From JACVRN01 sp036389255 (GTDB taxonomy: Bacteria; Acidobacteriota; Blastocatellia; Pyrinomonadales; Pyrinomonadaceae), in assembly GCA_036389255.1 (NCBI GenBank), contig DASVQI010000006.1, positions 558,001 to 622,000 on the forward strand: DNA of 64,000 nucleotides, in the 5' to 3' direction. Below are positions 46,012 to 54,110 of the stretch, in pieces. Below the pieces are notes generated by a model. That model was not told where the DNA came from. It was given only the letters and a program-made list of their open reading frames with translations, and did no database searches. A program made the position numbers and the translations under genes. The stretch's first letter is position 1. The number at the start of each line of letters is the position of its first letter.

Positions 46012-47769
46012 TTATTCGGGCAGGCCCACGCGGCGCAGCAGGTATGAGAAGCGCGGGTCTGCGCGCAGGTAATCAAAGACAGGGAAGACCTTCAGGGCGG
46101 CCAGCATGTGAGACCTTTCCTCATACATTCTCTCCAGCAGCTCGAAAGCCCGGTCTTTATCCTTCAGCCCTATGTATATGAAAAGGATTGCGAACGTGGG
46201 GACGTATCTCTCCTTTGACTCGTGTTGCAGCTCCTTCAGAATGGCCAGCGCCTCGTCCATCCTTCCTAGTGCCGCGTACGCGTAGCCGAGCAACCCTGTA
46301 GTCTCAGTGTCGTCCGTCATGGCGATGCATTTTTTAAACTTGGGGATAGCCGCTTCGTAATCGCCTTTAGCAGAGTGTATGAGCCCTATAATGCCTTCGG
46401 CCCACGGGAAGCTGGCATCCAGCTCTATAGCCTGATGGCAGTATTCGATGGCCGCGTCGTACTGCCGCCGGGGCACAAGAATTCTGGCAATCTGTGTGCA
46501 GACGTGCGGCGACAACGGGTCTAGCATCTGAGAGCGCTTGGCTGCTGTGAGCGCCTCGTCCGTTTTCCCGAGCGTCAGCCAGAAGGTAGAGTACCAGAAG
46601 TAAACCTGCGCGGAATTCGGGTTCAGGGCGAGCGCCTGCTCGAACTCGCTGCGGGCGCTCGACCAGTTCCACGAATATAAATCCACTATCCCCAGCACGG
46701 CGTAAGCTTCCGCTAAAGTGTCGTCCACTTCGAGCGCCTTCGTCGCGGCCCGTCTGGCTATGGGTAAAGTCTCTACGGCAGGCAGTATGTTCATAGAGGT
46801 CAGGCTGAGAAAGCAGGCTCCGAGCGCCGCGTAGGCGGGCGCGTAGCTCTCGTCAACTTCAATCGCCTCCTCAAGACAGCGAATCCCTTTTCTTATCTCC
46901 TTCTCCGTGCGCTTATTCCAGAAGTAACGCCCCTTCAGGTAAAGGTTATAAGCCTCTATGTTGTCTGTGTAGTAGTTGACCAGCCGCAGCTTTTGTTCGC
47001 TGGTAAGCTTGAGCCGCAGGCTCTTGGAAATCTCTTCCGTAATCTCCCTCTGCACGGAGAAGATGTCGGAAGGCTTGCGCTCGTATCGCTCGCCCCAGAG
47101 CTGCGACCCGTCTTCTACCTTCACCAGCTCCACGCCTATAATTAAGAGGTCTTGCACGCGTCTGACGCTTCCGACAAGCACGGCCTCCACGCCCAGCTCT
47201 GCGCCCGCCACCTGCGGCTCCACCTCTCTGCGCCGGAAGCGGAACACAGAGCTGCGGGCCAGAACCCTTAGCTGCGAGAGTCTGGACATGCTGTTGATTA
47301 TGGTCTCCGTGACACCGTCAACGAAGTAGTCCAGATTTTTGTCCTCTTCCAGATTGGTAAAAGGCAGCACGGCAAGCGAGCTGACCGCATCAGCCGGGCC
47401 GCCCGTTAATCTCTGCTCACGAAAGAGCGTCTTCTCGGACGGCTCGCTGGCTTCATACACGGCCCTGCCGACGAACCTGTAGCCCTGCTTCGGAACTGTC
47501 TCGATATATTCCCGCCCCGCGCGACTTTCACCGAGCGCCCGCCTGAGCGCGCTCATGCTCACAGTCAGATTGTTCGCTTCTACGAAGAGGCCGGGCCAGA
47601 TATTTCGCATCAAATCTTCTTTCGTCACCAATTGCCCGCTTCTCTCTACCAGCAACAGCAGGATGTCGAAGAGCTTCGCCGTGAGCGGCACGACCCCGCC
47701 GTCTCGAAAGAGTTTGCGCGCCGCCGTGTCCAGTCGAAAGGGGCCGAACCTGTAGACTCTGGTATCCAT
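46012..47769 (-). CDS. winged-helix / TolB-like / TPR transcriptional regulator
   Basis: 585 residues from ATG 47769; a TTG at 47778 is less likely. N-terminal OmpR/CadC-type winged helix (YRFGPFRLDTAARKLFRDGG, PLTAKLFDILLLLVERSGQL, YIETVPKQGYRFVG). Next a FlgO/TolB-like domain (SSLAVLPFTNLEEDKNLDYF, LGVEAVLVGSVRRVQDLLII, LWGERYERKPSDIF). Then about seven TPRs from 260 to the end (NLYLKGRYFWNKRTEKEIRK, AYAVLGIVDLYSWNWSSARS, LGYAYAALGRMDEALAILKE). No membrane helix is visible. This architecture is greatly expanded in Acidobacteriota; ligands are unknown. It lies upstream of, and in the same direction as, the exporter operon and is divergent from the sigma-54 regulator. Confidence 0.9.
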   Translation of the reverse strand: MDTRVYRFGPFRLDTAARKLFRDGGVVPLTAKLFDILLLLVERSGQLVTKEDLMRNIWPGLFVEANNLTVSMSALRRALGESRAGREYIETVPKQGYRFVGRAVYEASEPSEKTLFREQRLTGGPADAVSSLAVLPFTNLEEDKNLDYFVDGVTETIINSMSRLSQLRVLARSSVFRFRRREVEPQVAGAELGVEAVLVGSVRRVQDLLIIGVELVKVEDGSQLWGERYERKPSDIFSVQREITEEISKSLRLKLTSEQKLRLVNYYTDNIEAYNLYLKGRYFWNKRTEKEIRKGIRCLEEAIEVDESYAPAYAALGACFLSLTSMNILPAVETLPIARRAATKALEVDDTLAEAYAVLGIVDLYSWNWSSARSEFEQALALNPNSAQVYFWYSTFWLTLGKTDEALTAAKRSQMLDPLSPHVCTQIARILVPRRQYDAAIEYCHQAIELDASFPWAEGIIGLIHSAKGDYEAAIPKFKKCIAMTDDTETTGLLGYAYAALGRMDEALAILKELQHESKERYVPTFAILFIYIGLKDKDRAFELLERMYEERSHMLAALKVFPVFDYLRADPRFSYLLRRVGLPE

Positions 47770-47978
47770 ACTTTCCAAGCTCTCGTCACGATTTTTATCT
47801 GAGAGGGCTAAAGTGACCGGTATTCCGGAACAGACCGGAGAGCAGTTAAGAATCGGTTTCGCTGAAGGATTTTAGATGCAAACATGGTTTGAGCAAAGAG
47901 AGTTTTAACACGTGATTGAGCCGTTTTATCAGGCTTTTCCGTCCCGCCGGAAAAATTTGGAGATTTCATCTAATACTA

Positions 47979-48007
47979 TTGACAAAAGCGGCCGCTCAAT
48001 ATATAAG
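47979..48007 (+). promoter_or_regulatory. strong sigma-70-type promoter for the eCIS activator gene
   Basis: TTGACA (47979-47984), exactly 17 bases, TATAAG (48002-48007). Transcription would start near 48014, leaving a 5' leader of about 140 bases before ATG 48156. Confidence 0.75.
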
Positions 48008-48155
48008 CCCCTGCGTATAGCGAATCATTACATACTGCGTTTGTTCAACTAGTCTCACAAGGGTTGTCGTCTTCAGTTAGGCTAAGGAAATACCGTCTCT
48101 CGCTACTCCAGAAACTTTGATATTTAAAGCCTGCCGCAAACAGGTGCTCAAGGTA

Positions 48156-49706
48156 ATGTACAATCCGGCCTCAGATAAAGACCCCGGTGTCTCTTTCGTC
48201 TCTTCGATAGAGGTCTGCAATGATAGCCCGACCGTTTACGTGCACGATCTTCAGAGCGCGCGGCTTAAGGCCGTCAGCTCTATTATTCAACGCTGCGGCG
48301 CGCGCCCGAGCCCTCTCGTCGGAGACGGGCAGAAGCAGCGCGGCGACCCGTTAGAGAAACGTCCGGCTATTGCTCTGGTGGGGCTGGAAGCCGGTCACCC
48401 CTTGCGAGAGTTAAACCGGATACGCTCGCTGAAGCAGAATAATTTCAAGGTCATCTGTTACGAAGACGGCGTTCAGTCCATGCCGATAGGGGAACGCTGC
48501 GAGGTTCTGCTGGCCGGTGCGCTCAACGTGCTGGATAGCAAGGAGCAGGATTTTGCAGAGTCACTGCTGCGCCTGCTGACAGACTGCGTGCGCGTAGAGA
48601 CAGAGCGGCAAAATGAGGAGACGAGGCTAATCCGCGAGATGGCGGAGTTGGGGCTCATTGGCGTGAGCCAGTCCATGCTGTCCCTGTTCGGCTGGGCCGT
48701 GCGCGCCAGCAAACTCAGCGACCTGCCCGCTCTAATTACGGGCGAGACGGGGACTGGAAAAGAAGTCCTCATCCATGTGATTTCAAAACTGGATGAGAAA
48801 CGCTCCGGCGGCCCTTTCATAGCGCTCAACTGTAGCACCCTGAACGCGGGAGTCGCTGAGAGCGAGTTGTTCGGCCATCGTCGCGGCGCATTCACGGGCG
48901 CGGAGCGTGACCGTAAGGGCCTGTTTCGCTCTGCGGAAAACGGCATTCTCTTTCTGGACGAGATAGGCGATTTGGACGACCAGTTGCAGGCAAAGCTCCT
49001 TCGAGTCCTACAGGAGAACAGAGTGCTGGGAGTCGGCGCAGACCACGAGGTGAGCGTCAACGTGCGCGTGCTGGCCGCCACGAACAGGAACCTAGAAGAG
49101 CTGGTCGCAAAGGGAAAGTTTCGCGCAGACCTCTACTATCGCCTCAACATACTGTCGGCGCACATCCCGCCTCTCAGGGAGAGGCTGGCGGACTTGATGC
49201 CCCTGACCGAGCATTTTATAAGAAAGTACAGGGCGGTCTACCCTACGCGCACATGCACGGTCGCGCCAGAGTTCGTGGAAGCTCTCATGCAGATAGAACT
49301 GCCCGGCAATGCCAGACAGCTAGAGAACATCATACGTCAGGCTCTCGCTAACAAGAGCGATGACTCGCCGCTTAATTTAAGCGACCTTCCGCCCGTCGTC
49401 TGGCAGGAGTTGTTCGAGCAGAGCCGGAGAGACAGGGGCGAACACGCGCAGGCGGGACAGCCCGCTTCCGAGTGCCAGCCGCCCTCTGAAGCTCAAGCGC
49501 CGGAGCAGCATGACGTGCAATCTCATCTGCTGCACCTGTTACAGCACAACAACTGGAATCTGCCGGAATCGCTTGAGCAGTGCGAGCGGATGCTGCTCGA
49601 AGCGGTGCTGGAGTACACGCACGGCAACCAGTCGCAGACCGCCCGCCTGCTGAGCATCACGCCCCGCAGCGTTTACAACAAGATGCGCAAGCACCACCTG
49701 CACTAG
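48156..49706 (+). CDS. sigma-54-dependent enhancer-binding activator, likely regulator of the eCIS
   Basis: 516 residues from ATG 48156 (a TTG at 48117 would add 13). The N-terminal 160 residues resemble a degenerate receiver (TVYVHDLQSARLKAVSSIIQ) lacking a clear phospho-acceptor. The AAA+ domain is complete: Walker A GETGTGKE (196-203), GAFTGA sigma-54 contact loop in LFGHRRGAFTGAERD (244-249), Walker B GILFLDEIGDL, arginine finger region FRADLYYRLN. The C-terminal Fis-type HTH is EYTHGNQSQTARLLSITPRS. GAFTGA is intact, so it should open sigma-54 promoters. One such promoter is found 189 bases past its stop, before the eCIS genes, so control of the eCIS is the simplest reading. Confidence 0.92.
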   Translation: MYNPASDKDPGVSFVSSIEVCNDSPTVYVHDLQSARLKAVSSIIQRCGARPSPLVGDGQKQRGDPLEKRPAIALVGLEAGHPLRELNRIRSLKQNNFKVICYEDGVQSMPIGERCEVLLAGALNVLDSKEQDFAESLLRLLTDCVRVETERQNEETRLIREMAELGLIGVSQSMLSLFGWAVRASKLSDLPALITGETGTGKEVLIHVISKLDEKRSGGPFIALNCSTLNAGVAESELFGHRRGAFTGAERDRKGLFRSAENGILFLDEIGDLDDQLQAKLLRVLQENRVLGVGADHEVSVNVRVLAATNRNLEELVAKGKFRADLYYRLNILSAHIPPLRERLADLMPLTEHFIRKYRAVYPTRTCTVAPEFVEALMQIELPGNARQLENIIRQALANKSDDSPLNLSDLPPVVWQELFEQSRRDRGEHAQAGQPASECQPPSEAQAPEQHDVQSHLLHLLQHNNWNLPESLEQCERMLLEAVLEYTHGNQSQTARLLSITPRSVYNKMRKHHLH

Positions 49707-49894
49707 CCAAGATTCACCCGCCCGCGCCCCCGTTCCCGAACCGCAAGCTTCAGGCAAACAGGAAAGGTCTTTCCGGCAAACTCAGAGCGCCAACCGGAAA
49801 GCTCTGTCCACATCTGCCCGCTCGGGCCGACGCGTTATCAGCGCAGATGCTCATAATGCGCCGGATTCCGTAGGCAGCCGGTTTCCCCTTCGAG

Positions 49895-49910
49895 TGGAAC
49901 GTGGGTTGCA
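49895..49910 (+). promoter_or_regulatory. sigma-54 (-24/-12) promoter of the eCIS operon
   Basis: TGGAACGTGGGTTGCA matches the RpoN consensus TGGCAC-N5-TTGCA with one mismatch; GG (49896-49897) and GC (49908-49909) are exactly ten bases apart. The predicted transcription start is near 49921, directly before the first eCIS-region gene and after the sigma-54 activator gene. Confidence 0.8.
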
Positions 49911-49955
49911 GACTGCCCCCTCGTCATGATTAGGCCGCTAACCGCCGGGGGCGTC

Positions 49956-50180
49956 GTGAGTTTAAGAGACCAATTTGTGCAGTTCAAAGTCTGTAACATT
50001 TTTATCCCCGATCCCGGGGCTCTGCTTTGGGAGCTGCATGCCGATGACCTGCTGCGGGGACGGGTCATAGACCTGTCTGATAGCGGGCCGCAAGAGGACG
50101 TGTTTGCCGTCATAGAGGTCGAGGGAATAAAGCAACCCGTTATTGTGCCAGTCAAAGAGATAGTCCCGGTCAGCGAATAA
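49956..50180 (+). CDS. small eCIS-linked protein, unknown family
   Basis: 74 residues from GTG 49956 (GGGGG four bases upstream). An in-frame ATG at 49926 would add ten residues but lies only about five bases from the predicted sigma-54 transcript start, so the later start is preferred. The sequence is one beta-rich domain: SLRDQFVQFKVCNIFIPDPG, LLRGRVIDLSDSG, DVFAVIEVEGIKQPVIVPVK. It looks like a small SH3/OB-type barrel. First gene behind the sigma-54 promoter, eight bases before the next. No recognised family. Confidence 0.65.
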   Translation: MSLRDQFVQFKVCNIFIPDPGALLWELHADDLLRGRVIDLSDSGPQEDVFAVIEVEGIKQPVIVPVKEIVPVSE

Positions 50181-50187
50181 GAGCGTC

Positions 50188-51075
50188 ATGTTGGATCAAA
50201 TCTCACGGACGGCTGAGCTTGTAGGCCACGTCATAGAGGATCAGAGCTTCGAGGGCCTGAGCAATGCCTACTTCACAGCCGAGCTGATTGGAGCAAAGCG
50301 GCTTGAGCCACAGTATAAGAGCGGCGGCTTTTTCGTCTTTTCAAACCTGCTCGCGGGCGACTACACGTTGCGAATCACAGGCGAGCAGTTTCAGACCGAA
50401 GAGTTCGCAGTGACGCTCCCTTTCTCGCCTCTGTTTCTGGAAGCCGCCGGGGACGACGAGCTGCCCGTAGTGATTAGAAGCTTAGACAACGCCGCCACCA
50501 GAATCATCTTCGACGCGGTAGTCCTTCCCAAGCCATTCAGGGTGGGGAGCCGCGTCGTCTCGGCCACCTTCACCGGGACTCTGGCCGCCGCGCTTGAGGC
50601 CGGAAAGGTTTCGAGCGCGAAGCTCAACACGTTGACGGGGCTGGCCGCAGGCGACATCGTTCGCATCGTTCGAGACAAATCTATACGCCTGCGCTACGGC
50701 CCATACTCCACGCTTCCGCCGGAGTTTACGCGCATCGTCGGGACAACCGCTTTGCAGGTGTCGCCCGCCCGCCCGCTCGAAGGAGTTGCGGTTCGCATCA
50801 CACAGGTCAACGGCAACAATGTCGCCGTCAATCCGGTCGCGGGCGTACAAATCATCACGGCCCAGATTAACGGGAAGACGGTCGTGCTGGGCACGGAAAG
50901 GGACACCGTGACGCGCAGCAACGCGAGCGGCGACTACAACCTATATTTCAGCACGCCGGACATCACAAGCATCACTCTTGAAGCCACGCGGGCCGGGCTG
51001 CAAACGGCGACCAAGACCATCGCCATCACCCCGAAAGCACGTCACCGCGCAGACTTTGAAATGCTCAAGGTATGA
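50188..51075 (+). CDS. carboxypeptidase-regulatory-like beta-sandwich protein in the eCIS operon
   Basis: 295 residues without signal peptide or membrane helix. Two beta-sandwich modules: residues about 10-75 (LVGHVIEDQSFEGLSNAYFT ... LLAGDYTLRITGEQFQTEEF) and about 195-295 (LEGVAVRITQ, NPVAGVQIITAQINGKTVVL, RSNASGDYNLYF, ITLEATRAGLQT), both of the CarboxypepD_reg/Ig-like kind. The middle section (SAKLNTLTGLAAGDIVRIV) is another small beta domain. In eCIS loci such sandwich domains often extend tail fibre or baseplate-adjacent proteins; a structural or adhesion role is inferred. It ends 12 bases before the next gene and belongs to the same operon. Confidence 0.7.
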   Translation: MLDQISRTAELVGHVIEDQSFEGLSNAYFTAELIGAKRLEPQYKSGGFFVFSNLLAGDYTLRITGEQFQTEEFAVTLPFSPLFLEAAGDDELPVVIRSLDNAATRIIFDAVVLPKPFRVGSRVVSATFTGTLAAALEAGKVSSAKLNTLTGLAAGDIVRIVRDKSIRLRYGPYSTLPPEFTRIVGTTALQVSPARPLEGVAVRITQVNGNNVAVNPVAGVQIITAQINGKTVVLGTERDTVTRSNASGDYNLYFSTPDITSITLEATRAGLQTATKTIAITPKARHRADFEMLKV

Positions 51076-51087
51076 GGAGAAACAGTT

Positions 51088-51339
51088 ATGCCAACAATAA
51101 AGAATATGTCCTACGAGATGCTCACAGTCCAGCTAGCCGAACGCAGCATCACGCTGGGGCCGCGCGAGTCGGTCGAGATACTGAGTGTGGAGGCCGATTC
51201 GCTCGACTTAGAGAAGCACCTGCGGCAAGGGCGGCTTTTCATCATTCCCGAAAGCGATGCTCCGCCTGCCGGGGGCTCGCCCTCGGCGGAGGCGGCGTCA
51301 AACGCCAAGAAGGACAAACCACCGAAATCAAATCAGTGA
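51088..51339 (+). CDS. small eCIS-linked protein, unknown family
   Basis: 83 residues; ATG 51088 has GGAG nine bases upstream. A folded part (TIKNMSYEMLTVQLAERSIT, LGPRESVEILSVEADSLDLE, HLRQGRLFII) is followed by a Pro/Ala/Lys-rich disordered tail. The folded part resembles small phage-tail accessory proteins that sit before the sheath gene, but I cannot name the family. It ends 17 bases before sheath 1. Confidence 0.6.
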   Translation: MPTIKNMSYEMLTVQLAERSITLGPRESVEILSVEADSLDLEKHLRQGRLFIIPESDAPPAGGSPSAEAASNAKKDKPPKSNQ

Positions 51340-51356
51340 ATGGAGGTTAACGGGTC

Positions 51357-52985
51357 ATGCCAGAGTACCTATCGCCCGGAGTTTACATAGAGGAACTGCC
51401 GGGGCCGAAGCCCATAGAAGGGGTCGGCACTTCGACCGGAGCTTTTGTAGGAATCGCCGAGAAAGGCCCGGTCAACTCCCCGCAACTCATCACCAACATG
51501 ACACAATTCCAGGACACGTTCGGCGGTTTTCTGCCGTACGCTTTTCTGGCCTACGGCGTCCAGCAGTTCTTCACGGAAGGCGGGACGCGCTGCTACGTCA
51601 CGCGCGTACACAAGCCATCGGCCAGCACGGCCAATGCGGATGTGTCCAGATTCGAACTGCGCACACTGGACGACACAACCAGCACAATCGTCATGACCGT
51701 CTTCGCCTCCAGTCCGGGCAAGTGGGGCGACAACGTTTCGGTTAAGGCGTCGGCTGTCGTGTTCCCCCCTGACCCGAACAAGTTCAACCTGACTGTCTAC
51801 GTGCGTGACGCTACGGGAACCGATGTGGTCGTTGAGACTTACGAAGGGCTCTCCATGGCCGAGTTCGACTCGACCGGCCTCTTCCCGAACCCGGATCACG
51901 TGGAGCGCCGCATCAACGGCGTCTCGAAATATATCTTCGTCGTTGACGCCAGCACCAACATTGCGACGATAACTCCGCCTGCTTTCACTACCAATCCCAA
52001 GCGGCTTGGTAGCGGGGGCAACGGAATGATGCCCGGCACGAATTCGACCACCAGCATAGTGCCGAATGACCTTATCGGTGCGGTTGCGACTGCTACGACT
52101 CCGTCGAGCGGCCTTTTCGCCTTCGATGCCGTTGACGACATCAACATAGTGGCGATTCCAGACCTTGTGCTTTCGGCCTTCGACGCGGCACAAACCCGCG
52201 CGGCCATCAACGCGGGCATGACTTACTGCTCCAACCGCAAGGACTGCTTTTACGTGGCCGACACCAGAAGCGGGCTCAGCCCGCAGGATGCGCTCGCCTT
52301 CAAGCGCGCGACTACTCCTTTCACCGGTAACGCCTTCACGTCCAAGTACGGCGCGCTCTATTACCCGTGGATTTTCGTCACAGACCCGATTACGGGAAAG
52401 GCCAAGCTGACCCCGCCTTCGGGCGCTGTCGTGGGAGCTTACGCCTATTCGGACTCGCGCGTAGGCGTGCACAAAGCACCTGCCGGGATTGATGACGGCT
52501 ATCTGAATTCGGCCGTTGATATAGAGCGCATCATCACCAAAGGCGAGCAGGACACCTTGAACCCGGAAGGCGTCAACGTCATTCGCAAGTTCGCTGACGC
52601 GGGCATAGTCATCTGGGGCGCGCGTACCGTATCGAGCGACCCGGAGTGGAAGTACGTCAACGTGCGCCGTCTCTTCATCTTTCTGGAAGAGTCAATCCTG
52701 AAGGGCACGCAGGGCGTGGTCTTCGAGCCCAACGACCGCTCTCTCTGGAAGCGCATCATCCGGGACGTGAGCGCCTTTCTGCGCATTCAGTGGTCGGAAG
52801 GCAAGCTCGTAGGCGACAAGCCCGAGAAGGCTTTCTTCGTCAAATGCGACGAGGAGACGAACCCGCCCGAGTCCGTAGATTTAGGCCGCGTCATCACCAT
52901 CATAGGCGTCGCGCCGTCCAAGCCAGCCGAGTTCGTCATCTTCAGAATCAAGCAGACTCGCGCGGGCGGCGACGTGTCAGAGTAG
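51357..52985 (+). CDS. contractile sheath protein 1 (eCIS, Afp/PVC-like)
   Basis: 542 residues; ATG 51357 follows GGAGG. The start EYLSPGVYIEELPG ... IEGVGTSTGAFVGIAEKGPV is the classic phage/eCIS sheath opening. The C-terminal part has the sheath core: LNPEGVNVIRKFADAGIVIW, GARTVSSDPEWKYVNVRRLF, VVFEPNDRSLWKRI, AFFVKCDEETNPPESVDLGR and ITIIGVAPSKPAEFVIFRI. Sheath subunits form the contracting cylinder around the tube. The order sheath then tube (next gene) is that of contractile tails. A second sheath gene lies at 54107. Confidence 0.95.
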   Translation: MPEYLSPGVYIEELPGPKPIEGVGTSTGAFVGIAEKGPVNSPQLITNMTQFQDTFGGFLPYAFLAYGVQQFFTEGGTRCYVTRVHKPSASTANADVSRFELRTLDDTTSTIVMTVFASSPGKWGDNVSVKASAVVFPPDPNKFNLTVYVRDATGTDVVVETYEGLSMAEFDSTGLFPNPDHVERRINGVSKYIFVVDASTNIATITPPAFTTNPKRLGSGGNGMMPGTNSTTSIVPNDLIGAVATATTPSSGLFAFDAVDDINIVAIPDLVLSAFDAAQTRAAINAGMTYCSNRKDCFYVADTRSGLSPQDALAFKRATTPFTGNAFTSKYGALYYPWIFVTDPITGKAKLTPPSGAVVGAYAYSDSRVGVHKAPAGIDDGYLNSAVDIERIITKGEQDTLNPEGVNVIRKFADAGIVIWGARTVSSDPEWKYVNVRRLFIFLEESILKGTQGVVFEPNDRSLWKRIIRDVSAFLRIQWSEGKLVGDKPEKAFFVKCDEETNPPESVDLGRVITIIGVAPSKPAEFVIFRIKQTRAGGDVSE

Positions 52986-53107
52986 GTTTGCTAAGAGCAC
53001 TGCAAGGATGGGGAGGTTGACCGCGCAGGCTCGGCCCGCGATTGAGTGGCGGGGCGGGTCTGATGGCGACACCTTAGCCATGACAGGCAGAGAGTAGGAG
53101 ACATAGT

Positions 53108-53539
53108 ATGCCAAGAAGACCAACAGACCCATTAGCCTCCTTCAACTTCAAGCTGGAGATTGAAGGCATCACCATAGCCGGTTTCTCGGAAGTCACCGGC
53201 CTCAACTCGGAATCGAACGTCATTGATTACCGCGAGGGCGACGAGCCGATTACGCCGCGCAAGCTGCCCGGCCTAAACAAGTTCGCCAACCTGACTCTGA
53301 AGCGCGGCATGAGCGTGGACAAACAGCTCTACGAGTGGCGCAAAACGGCGGTTGACGGCGACATCACGCGCAAGAATCTCTCGATTGTGCTGCAAAACGA
53401 GAAGAAGGACGAGGTCGCGCGCTGGAACATCTTCAACGCTTGGATAAGCAAGATGGCGGTTCCGGATTTGAAGGCCAACGCTAACGAAATCGCCATCGAA
53501 ACCGTAGAGATTACACACGAAGGGGTGGTGCGCGGCTGA
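53108..53539 (+). CDS. tail tube protein 1 (eCIS, Hcp/gp19-like)
   Basis: 143 residues; ATG 53108 has AGGAG eight bases upstream. Tube fold signatures: LASFNFKLEIEGITIAGFSE, VTGLNSESNVIDYREGDE, PRKLPGLNKFANLTLKRGMS, LYEWRKTAV, and C-terminal NANEIAIETVEITHEG. It forms the inner rigid tube ejected on contraction. Its stop overlaps the next start (TGATG). It is clearly paralogous to tube 2 at 56317 (shared GFxExTGL, NxxLKRG, NEIAIET motifs). Confidence 0.95.
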   Translation: MPRRPTDPLASFNFKLEIEGITIAGFSEVTGLNSESNVIDYREGDEPITPRKLPGLNKFANLTLKRGMSVDKQLYEWRKTAVDGDITRKNLSIVLQNEKKDEVARWNIFNAWISKMAVPDLKANANEIAIETVEITHEGVVRG

Positions 53540-53919
53540 TGTTGCAGACAGAATACGCTTTCACGCTGCCGAAGGGTTTTATAGACCGCGACGGGAACCT
53601 TCACCGCGAAGGCATCATGCGACTGGCCAACGCCAAGGACGAGATAGCGCCCCTGCAAGACCCGCGCGTCCAGCGCAACAAGGCTTACTTGGTCGTCATA
53701 CTCCTGTCGCGCGTCGTCACCAGACTGGGCGAAGTGGCGGACATCAATCCGTCCATCATCGAAAATCTCTTCTCAGCCGACCTTGCCTATCTGCAAGACC
53801 TTTACCGGCGAATCAACTCGAACGGCCACGCGCTCGTCAAGCTCACCTGTCCCGTCTGCGAGAACGATTTCGAGTTGAGTGAAGAGGTTTTGAACGGCGG
53901 AGAAGCCCCGGAGGGATAA
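53539..53919 (+). CDS. tail-assembly-chaperone-like eCIS protein with C-terminal CxxC
   Basis: 126 residues, overlapping the tube gene by one base. Body: EYAFTLPKGFIDRDGNLHRE, then a helical region (RNKAYLVVILLSRVVTRLGE, LQDLYRRINSNGHAL) and a CPVCENDFEL end with two cysteines that could bind a metal. Fold and position (behind a tube gene) match the phage tail assembly chaperones of the Mu gp41 kind. In Mu-like and lambda-like phages this gene makes a fusion by -1 frameshift into the next frame; here the next frame (DUF6760-like) overlaps the end and has no ordinary start codon. Confidence 0.8.
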   Translation: MLQTEYAFTLPKGFIDRDGNLHREGIMRLANAKDEIAPLQDPRVQRNKAYLVVILLSRVVTRLGEVADINPSIIENLFSADLAYLQDLYRRINSNGHALVKLTCPVCENDFELSEEVLNGGEAPEG

Positions 53920-54110
53920 CGCGCTACCCCCTGGAGCAGTTGACCCAGGAGGTAGCTTACATCGCCTATCATTTCCACTGGCCCAGAGATGAGATTATGC
54001 AGTTGTCTCATCTGGAGCGACACGGCTGGGTCAAGGAGATTTCGCGCATCAATCAAGAGATAAACGACTCTGAAGCGACGACAACAGCAGATGTCCTCAA
54101 CCAGTTATGA
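53913..54110 (+). CDS. DUF6760-like small eCIS protein, possibly expressed by -1 frameshift
   Basis: About 62 residues of conserved sequence: RYPLEQLTQEVAYIAYHFHW, PRDEIMQLSHLERHGWVKEI and SRINQEI. This matches the short DUF6760 proteins found in eCIS loci. The frame is open from 53883, but there is no ATG or GTG before the conserved YPLEQ; only CTG 53931 and TTG 53940 follow. The upstream gene ends G-GGA-TAA at 53913-53919 with GGAGGG just before, so either a -1 slip at the stop or re-initiation at a rare codon is needed. Its TGA overlaps the start of sheath 2 (ATGATGAG), so it is coupled to that gene. Confidence 0.65.
   Translation, partial: GITRYPLEQLTQEVAYIAYHFHWPRDEIMQLSHLERHGWVKEISRINQEINDSEATTTADVLNQL

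Noticed and set aside
50482..50850. 122-codon minus-strand frame opposite the carboxypeptidase-regulatory-like gene
   Set aside because: No domain, no ribosome binding site, and contained wholly in a better-supported gene.
51369..52472. 367-codon minus-strand frame opposite sheath 1
   Set aside because: Antisense to an unmistakable sheath gene; composition (Arg/Val/Gly-rich without domain pattern) is that of a shadow frame.
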